Position numbers and translations under genes: made by a program. DNA of 17,312 bases from Actinomycetes bacterium (GTDB taxonomy: Bacteria > Actinomycetota > Acidimicrobiia > Acidimicrobiales > RAAP-2), in NCBI GenBank assembly GCA_021799915.1, contig JAJYZN010000039.1, positions 1 through 17,312 on the forward strand, read 5' to 3'. How positions within the stretch are numbered: position 1 is the stretch's first letter; every line of letters begins with the position of its first letter. Below, piece by piece: positions 14,076 through 17,312 of the stretch. The notes below the pieces were generated by a model. It saw only the letters and a program-made list of their open reading frames with translations. It had not been told where the DNA came from and made no database searches.

Positions 14076-15775
14076 GAGCGCTCCTGTTCGGGATGGACCA
14101 CGATGGCGTCGTTCGACGCACCGGCCGGGACCATGGGGTACACCTTCTCGAAGGCGTCGGTGCGGAAGTCGACCACCACCGGGCGGTCGTCTACGGCGTT
14201 GGCCTTCTCGATGGCCGGGGCGACGTCCTCGGGCGACTCGGCCCGGATCCCGATGCACCCCATGGCCTCGGCCCACTTCACGTAGTCGGGGAGGTCCGGG
14301 GAGAGGTACACCTCCGAGTAGCGCTCCTCGTAGAACATCTCCTGCCACTGGCGGACCATGCCCAGGTAGGCGTTGTTCAAGATGGCGATCTTCACCGGGA
14401 TGCGCTCGGCGCTGGCGGTCACCAGCTCCTGAGCCGTCATCTGGAAGCAGCCGTCGCCGTCGACCGCCCAGACGGTACGGTCCGGCCGGCCCACCTTGGC
14501 CCCGATGGCGGCCGGGACGGCGAACCCCATCGTCCCCGCACCTCCGGAGTTCACCCACGTGTAGGGGTGGTCGAAGCGCCAGTACTGCGACGCCCACATC
14601 TGGTGCTGGCCCACGCCCGACGCCACGATCGTGTCGGCCGGCGAGCAGTCGCGCAGGGTCTCGATCACCATCTGAGGCTTGATGGGACCGTCGCTCGGCT
14701 CGTAGTGGAGCGGGAACTGGCGCTGCCACGCACGGAGCTGGTCCCACCAGGGCTGGAGGTCGGGACCCGGGCCGAGGGCCTCGACCAGCGCTTCGATCAC
14801 GAGTCGGCAGTCCCCCACCAGACCCACGTCGGGTCGGCGGACCTTGCCCAGCTCGGCCGGGTCGATGTCGGCGTGGATCACCTTGGCCTCGGGGGCGAAG
14901 GCGTCGATCTTCCCGGTCACCCGGTCGTCGAATCGAGCGCCGAGGGTGATCAGCAGGTCGGCGCGCTGCAACGCCGTCACGGCCGTGTAGTTCCCGTGCA
15001 TTCCCGGCATCCCCAGGCACTGGGGGTGGGAGTCGGGAAACGCGCCGCGAGCCATGAGGGTGGTCACCACCGGGATCCCGGTGCGCTCGGCCAGTTGGAG
15101 GAGGGCCTCCGAAGCGCGGGACTTGAGGATGCCGCCGCCGGCGTAGATGACCGGTCGGGCGGCCGCCTCCACCAGGCGGGCCGCTTCACGCACCAGCGCC
15201 GGATCGGGCGAGGTCACCGGGTGGTACCCCGGGAGGTCGAGCTCGTCGACGCTGGAGGGCCAGTACCACTCCATGGACGCGTTGGACACGTCCTTGGGCA
15301 GGTCGATCAGGACCGGCCCGGGCCGGCCGGTGGTGGCCACATGGAAGGCGGCGGCCACGACCCGGGGGATGTCGGCGGCGTCCTTGATGAGCCAGTTGTG
15401 CTTGGTGATGCCCATCGTCACCCCGGTGATGTCGCACTCCTGGAAGGCGTCGGTGCCGATGGAGCCGGTGGCCACCTGGCCCGAGACCACCACGAGCGGC
15501 GTCGAGTCCATGTAGGCGTTCGACAGCGGCGTCACGATGTTCGTCGCCCCCGGACCGCTGGTCACCATGGCCACGCCCGGGCGCCCGGTCACCATGGCGT
15601 ACCCCTCGGCCATGTGGCCGGCACCCTGCTCGTGGCGGACCAGGATGTGGCGGATGGACGAGTCCAGGATCGGGTCGTAGACGGGCAGGATGGCGCCTCC
15701 GGGGAGGCCGAACATGACCTCTACCTGTTCCATCTCGAGGCTCTTGATGAGGGCCTGGGCTCCGGTCAGCTTCAT
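14072..15775 (-). CDS. ilvB: Acetolactate synthase large (catalytic) subunit
   Basis: IlvB is the ThDP-dependent enzyme that makes acetolactate from pyruvate, or acetohydroxybutyrate from 2-ketobutyrate. The 567-residue protein has the full three-domain length. The catalytic glutamate is E49 in [14 protein letters not shown]. The N-terminal domain includes [13 protein letters not shown] and [12 protein letters not shown], and the central FAD-binding region holds [12 protein letters not shown] and [12 protein letters not shown]. The ThDP-Mg motif starts with [14 protein letters not shown] near residue 429 and ends with [14 protein letters not shown]. The ATG at 15775 has AGAAAGG about 7 nt upstream. 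An attenuator with a Leu/Val leader peptide precedes it. ilvN overlaps its stop by 4 nt. Confidence 0.97.
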   Translation of the reverse strand: MKLTGAQALIKSLEMEQVEVMFGLPGGAILPVYDPILDSSIRHILVRHEQGAGHMAEGYAMVTGRPGVAMVTSGPGATNIVTPLSNAYMDSTPLVVVSGQVATGSIGTDAFQECDITGVTMGITKHNWLIKDAADIPRVVAAAFHVATTGRPGPVLIDLPKDVSNASMEWYWPSSVDELDLPGYHPVTSPDPALVREAARLVEAAARPVIYAGGGILKSRASEALLQLAERTGIPVVTTLMARGAFPDSHPQCLGMPGMHGNYTAVTALQRADLLITLGARFDDRVTGKIDAFAPEAKVIHADIDPAELGKVRRPDVGLVGDCRLVIEALVEALGPGPDLQPWWDQLRAWQRQFPLHYEPSDGPIKPQMVIETLRDCSPADTIVASGVGQHQMWASQYWRFDHPYTWVNSGGAGTMGFAVPAAIGAKVGRPDRTVWAVDGDGCFQMTAQELVTASAERIPVKIAILNNAYLGMVRQWQEMFYEERYSEVYLSPDLPDYVKWAEAMGCIGIRAESPEDVAPAIEKANAVDDRPVVVDFRTDAFEKVYPMVPAGASNDAIVVHPEQERS

Positions 15776-15796
15776 TGTCGGACCTTTCTGGGTGGG

Positions 15797-15826
15797 AATT
15801 GAAACGGCCTCCCGTCTGGGAGGCCG
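15797..15826 (-). terminator. Intrinsic terminator/attenuator in the ilvB leader
   Basis: On the minus strand CGGCCTCCC and GGGAGGCCG form a perfect 9-bp stem around a 4-nt loop (AGAC), followed by TTTCAATT. The T-tract is weaker than in the leuB and leuA attenuators. CCTCCC further upstream (near 15841-15846) could also pair with the 3' arm and compete. The hairpin is strong and sits between the leader peptide and the ilvB ribosome site. Confidence 0.72.
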
Positions 15827-15830
15827 GAAC

Positions 15831-15855
15831 GCACGCGACGGGAGGGGCCGCGTGC
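15831..15855 (-). promoter_or_regulatory. Leader stem after the ilvB leader peptide
   Basis: GCACGCG and CGCGTGC pair as a perfect 7-bp stem with an 11-nt loop. The first base of the stem is the last base of the leader-peptide stop codon. The position parallels the stems in the leuB and leuA leaders; its role is inferred. Confidence 0.6.
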
Positions 15856-15884
15856 TACAAGACGAGTACCAGGGAGGCGTTCAC
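15855..15884 (-). CDS. ilvB leader peptide (MNASLVLVL)
   Basis: A ten-codon frame, GTG AAC GCC TCC CTG GTA CTC GTC TTG TAG, encodes MNASLVLVL. Its last five sense codons alternate Leu-Val-Leu-Val-Leu, using four different leucine or valine codons besides CTG. It has no Shine-Dalgarno sequence, and its GTG is 9 nt after the -10 box, so it is leaderless or nearly so. A stem and a terminator hairpin follow, then ilvB. This composition, in this place, strongly suggests an attenuator sensing leucine and valine charging. Confidence 0.75.
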   Translation of the reverse strand: MNASLVLVL

Positions 15885-15893
15885 AGTGCCACC

Positions 15894-15922
15894 ATCATGG
15901 CACGAGCCGGCCCAGATGACAA
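15894..15922 (-). promoter_or_regulatory. ilvB promoter (TTGTCA-N17-CATGAT)
   Basis: On the minus strand -35 TTGTCA (15917-15922) and -10 CATGAT (15894-15899) are 17 nt apart and lie just after the ilvD stop codon. The predicted transcription start is at or a few nt before the leader-peptide GTG. ilvB could also be reached by read-through from ilvD. Confidence 0.6.
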
Positions 15923-15926
15923 CCCC

Positions 15927-16901
15927 CTACGGCTCGGTGACCGCGCCCCGCTCCGCCCCGGTCACCAGCCGGGCGTACTTGGCCAGCACTCCGGTCGTGT
16001 AGCGGGGCTCGAAGGGCTTCACGACGGCCTGCCGGCGGGCCAGCTCGTCGTCGTCCACCAGCAGGTCGACACGGTGGGTGGGCACGTCGATCACGATCCG
16101 GTCGCCGTCGGCCACCAGGGCGATGGGCCCTCCGTCCACGGCTTCGGGGGCGACGTGGCCGATGCAGTAGCCGTGGGTCCCACCCGAGAACCGGCCGTCG
16201 GTGACCAGCGCGCAGTCCGCACCCCGGCCGGCGCCCTTCATGGCCCCGGTGACCGCCAGCATCTCGCGCATGCCCGGTCCACCCTTGGGCCCCTCGTAGC
16301 GGATGACCACGACCGTGGCCGGCTGGATCGACCCGGCCAGGATGGCCTCCAGGGCCGCCGCCTCACCGTCGAAGACCCGGGCCGTGCCCTCGAAGTGGAG
16401 CTGGTCCAGCCCGGCCACCTTCACCACCGACCCCAGGGGGGCCAGAGAGCCGGTCAGGATGGCCAGCCCGCCGTCGGCGTGGATCGGGTCCGACAGACGA
16501 TGGACCACCGTCCCGTCGGGGGGCGGCGGGTCCAGGGCGGCGACGTTCTCGGCCAGCGTCCTCCCGGTGACGGTGAGGCAGTCGCCGTGGAGCAGCCCGG
16601 CGCCCAGCAGCTCACGGAGCACCACCGGCACACCCCCGATACGGTCGATGTCGACCATGTGGAAGCGCCCGTGGGGCTTGGTGTCGGCCAGGTGGGGCAC
16701 CCGGGCCGCGACACGGTTGAAGTCCTCGAGCTCCAGGGGCACCCGGGCCTCGTGGGCGATGGCCATCAGGTGGAGCACGGCGTTGGTGGAGCCACCGAGG
16801 GCCATGACCACGGCGATGGCGTTCTCGAAGGCCTCTCTGGTCATGATCTGGCGGGGACGGATCCCGGCCTCCAGGAGCGCCACCACCGCCCGCCCGGACT
16901 C
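15927..16901 (-). CDS. ilvD: Dihydroxy-acid dehydratase, C-terminal part only (truncated)
   Basis: IlvD dehydrates dihydroxy acids to the keto acids of valine and isoleucine. Only 324 residues remain of a protein that normally has about 560-620. The recognisable sequence begins [19 protein letters not shown] and continues with [65 protein letters not shown] and IGHVAPEA, to a natural stop. Directly upstream of ESG there is an in-frame TAG (16902-16904) and then unrelated sequence. The missing N-terminus would hold the Fe-S cluster cysteines, so this piece alone could not be active. I infer a chimeric or rearranged join at about 16902, not gene decay, because the remaining sequence is fully conserved. 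ilvB follows downstream after an attenuator. Confidence 0.9.
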   Translation of the reverse strand, partial: ESGRAVVALLEAGIRPRQIMTREAFENAIAVVMALGGSTNAVLHLMAIAHEARVPLELEDFNRVAARVPHLADTKPHGRFHMVDIDRIGGVPVVLRELLGAGLLHGDCLTVTGRTLAENVAALDPPPPDGTVVHRLSDPIHADGGLAILTGSLAPLGSVVKVAGLDQLHFEGTARVFDGEAAALEAILAGSIQPATVVVIRYEGPKGGPGMREMLAVTGAMKGAGRGADCALVTDGRFSGGTHGYCIGHVAPEAVDGGPIALVADGDRIVIDVPTHRVDLLVDDDELARRQAVVKPFEPRYTTGVLAKYARLVTGAERGAVTEP

Positions 16902-16918
16902 CTAGGCGAAGACGTCAC

Positions 16919-16941
16919 GGCGCCGGTCGACAGCCGGCGCC
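16919..16941. repeat. Perfect 8-bp inverted repeat at the M20/ilvD junction
   Basis: The arms ggcgccgg (16919-16926) and ccggcgcc (16934-16941) are separated by 7 nt. The repeat lies exactly where the M20-like reading frame stops matching its family, close to the ilvD break. It may be the microhomology at which two molecules were joined, or chance in GC-rich DNA. Confidence 0.6.
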
Positions 16942-17142
16942 GCCGAACTCCCCGGAGTGCAGGTCCCGCCTGGCGCCCTCGACATGGATCTCCAGGCTGG
17001 CCAAGCCCCGTAGGCCGCAGGAGATCGAGGGGACGCCCGGGGCAAAGAACGAGGTGTCCGAGACGACGACGAGGTCGGAGGCCAGCGCGTTTTTGTGTTC
17101 GGCCAAGAGTTCCACGATGCCGGGGGAGCCGATCTCCTCGAA
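16936..17142 (-). pseudogene. M20-family metallopeptidase fragment
   Basis: About 69 codons on the minus strand read FEEIGSPGIVELLAE, then LVVVSDTSFFAPGVPSISCG, LRGLASLEIHVEG and DLHSGEFGGA. This matches the middle of M20 peptidases of the dipeptidase/carnosinase group: the EE pair is catalytic base plus metal ligand, D in VVSDT precedes the active-site region, and LRGL through DLHSGEFGG is the start of the lid domain. The N-terminal half of the enzyme and everything after GGA are missing, and the frame ends at a TGA at 16915-16917. No start codon belongs to it. It is best read as a short piece of another locus joined here, not a working gene. Confidence 0.65.
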
Positions 17143-17143
17143 G

Positions 17144-17311
17144 GCCGCGTCCCCGCCGCAGCCGACGCTGCCGCTGCGGAACCTCCCCGCGACGCGCACC
17201 GAGCCGCTCGTCGTCGACGTCGAGCACTTCCCGTGGATCGTCGACCACGCCTTCTTCCGCCAGCCGGCCGGCTGGCGCGAGCTCTCGGACCGCTTCCCCG
17301 TCCTCCCCATG
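17144..17311 (+). pseudogene. Fragment resembling a polyketide-synthase dehydratase region
   Basis: From about 17144 to the window end the plus strand has an open frame with natural-looking protein: LPLRNLPATRTEPLVVDVEH, FPWIVDHAFFRQ, PAGWRELSDRFPVLPM. Pro/Trp/Asp-His spacing (PWIVDHAF) followed by a VLPM motif resembles the hot-dog dehydratase portion of large actinobacterial type I polyketide or fatty-acid synthases. This is from memory of the family and is tentative. It is on the opposite strand to the M20 fragment that abuts it, has no start, and runs off the window. It may be part of a gene continuing to the right. Confidence 0.35.
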
Positions 17312-17312
17312 A

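Noticed and set aside
15881..15898. Alternative ilvB leader peptide MMVAL (ATG ATG GTG GCA CTG TGA)
   Set aside because: Its start lies inside the predicted -10 box, so it would not be transcribed from that promoter, and it has few branched-chain codons. MNASLVLVL fits better.
16841..17248. 135-codon minus-strand open frame crossing the M20/ilvD junction
   Set aside because: Arg-rich frame with no family features; it is an out-of-frame reading of the M20 and ilvD pieces.

Overview
The window is high-GC (roughly 70 percent by eye) and densely packed. It carries the branched-chain amino acid and serine biosynthesis genes of an actinobacterium. Actinobacterial signs are GTG starts, the long LeuA and long SerA forms, an actinobacterial-type SerC, a DUF222/13E12-type HNH protein, and several genes with no Shine-Dalgarno sequence that look leaderless. 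An Acidimicrobiia-like lineage is my guess and cannot be proved from this sequence.

Layout from left to right. (1) leuB (minus, cut by the left edge) has a leader and attenuator, then divergent greA-leuC-leuD (plus), coupled by a 4-nt GTGA overlap and a 3-nt gap. (2) An adenine deaminase gene (minus) converges on leuD, and their stop codons overlap. (3) A DUF222/HNH gene (plus) runs 68 nt into the 3' end of leuA. (4) An aspartate-type aminotransferase gene, serA and leuA lie on the minus strand, with an attenuator between serA and leuA. (5) serC and a coupled alpha/beta hydrolase gene lie on the plus strand, with serC starting about 10 nt from the divergent aminotransferase start. (6) The minus-strand run ilvD (truncated), ilvB, ilvN, ilvC has an attenuator between ilvD and ilvB. 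(7) The last ~400 bases are a patchwork: truncated ilvD, a ~69-codon M20-peptidase fragment (minus) and a ~55-codon fragment resembling a polyketide-synthase dehydratase region (plus). This looks like a chimeric contig end.

Together the genes cover acetohydroxyacid synthesis (IlvBN), reductoisomerase (IlvC), dehydratase (IlvD, partial), the complete leucine branch (LeuA, LeuCD, LeuB) and the first two steps of serine synthesis (SerA, SerC).

The most interesting signal is regulatory. leuB, leuA and ilvB each have the same compact leader: a sigma70-like promoter, then a start codon only 7-9 nt after the -10 box (so a leaderless or nearly leaderless leader peptide), then a tiny peptide rich in Leu/Val/Ile ([29 protein letters not shown]), then a perfect stem starting at or within a few nt of the stop codon, then an intrinsic-terminator hairpin with a T-tract (weak for ilvB) just ahead of the gene. 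These leader ORFs of 8-12 codons appear to form a coordinated set of attenuators read by initiating 70S ribosomes.
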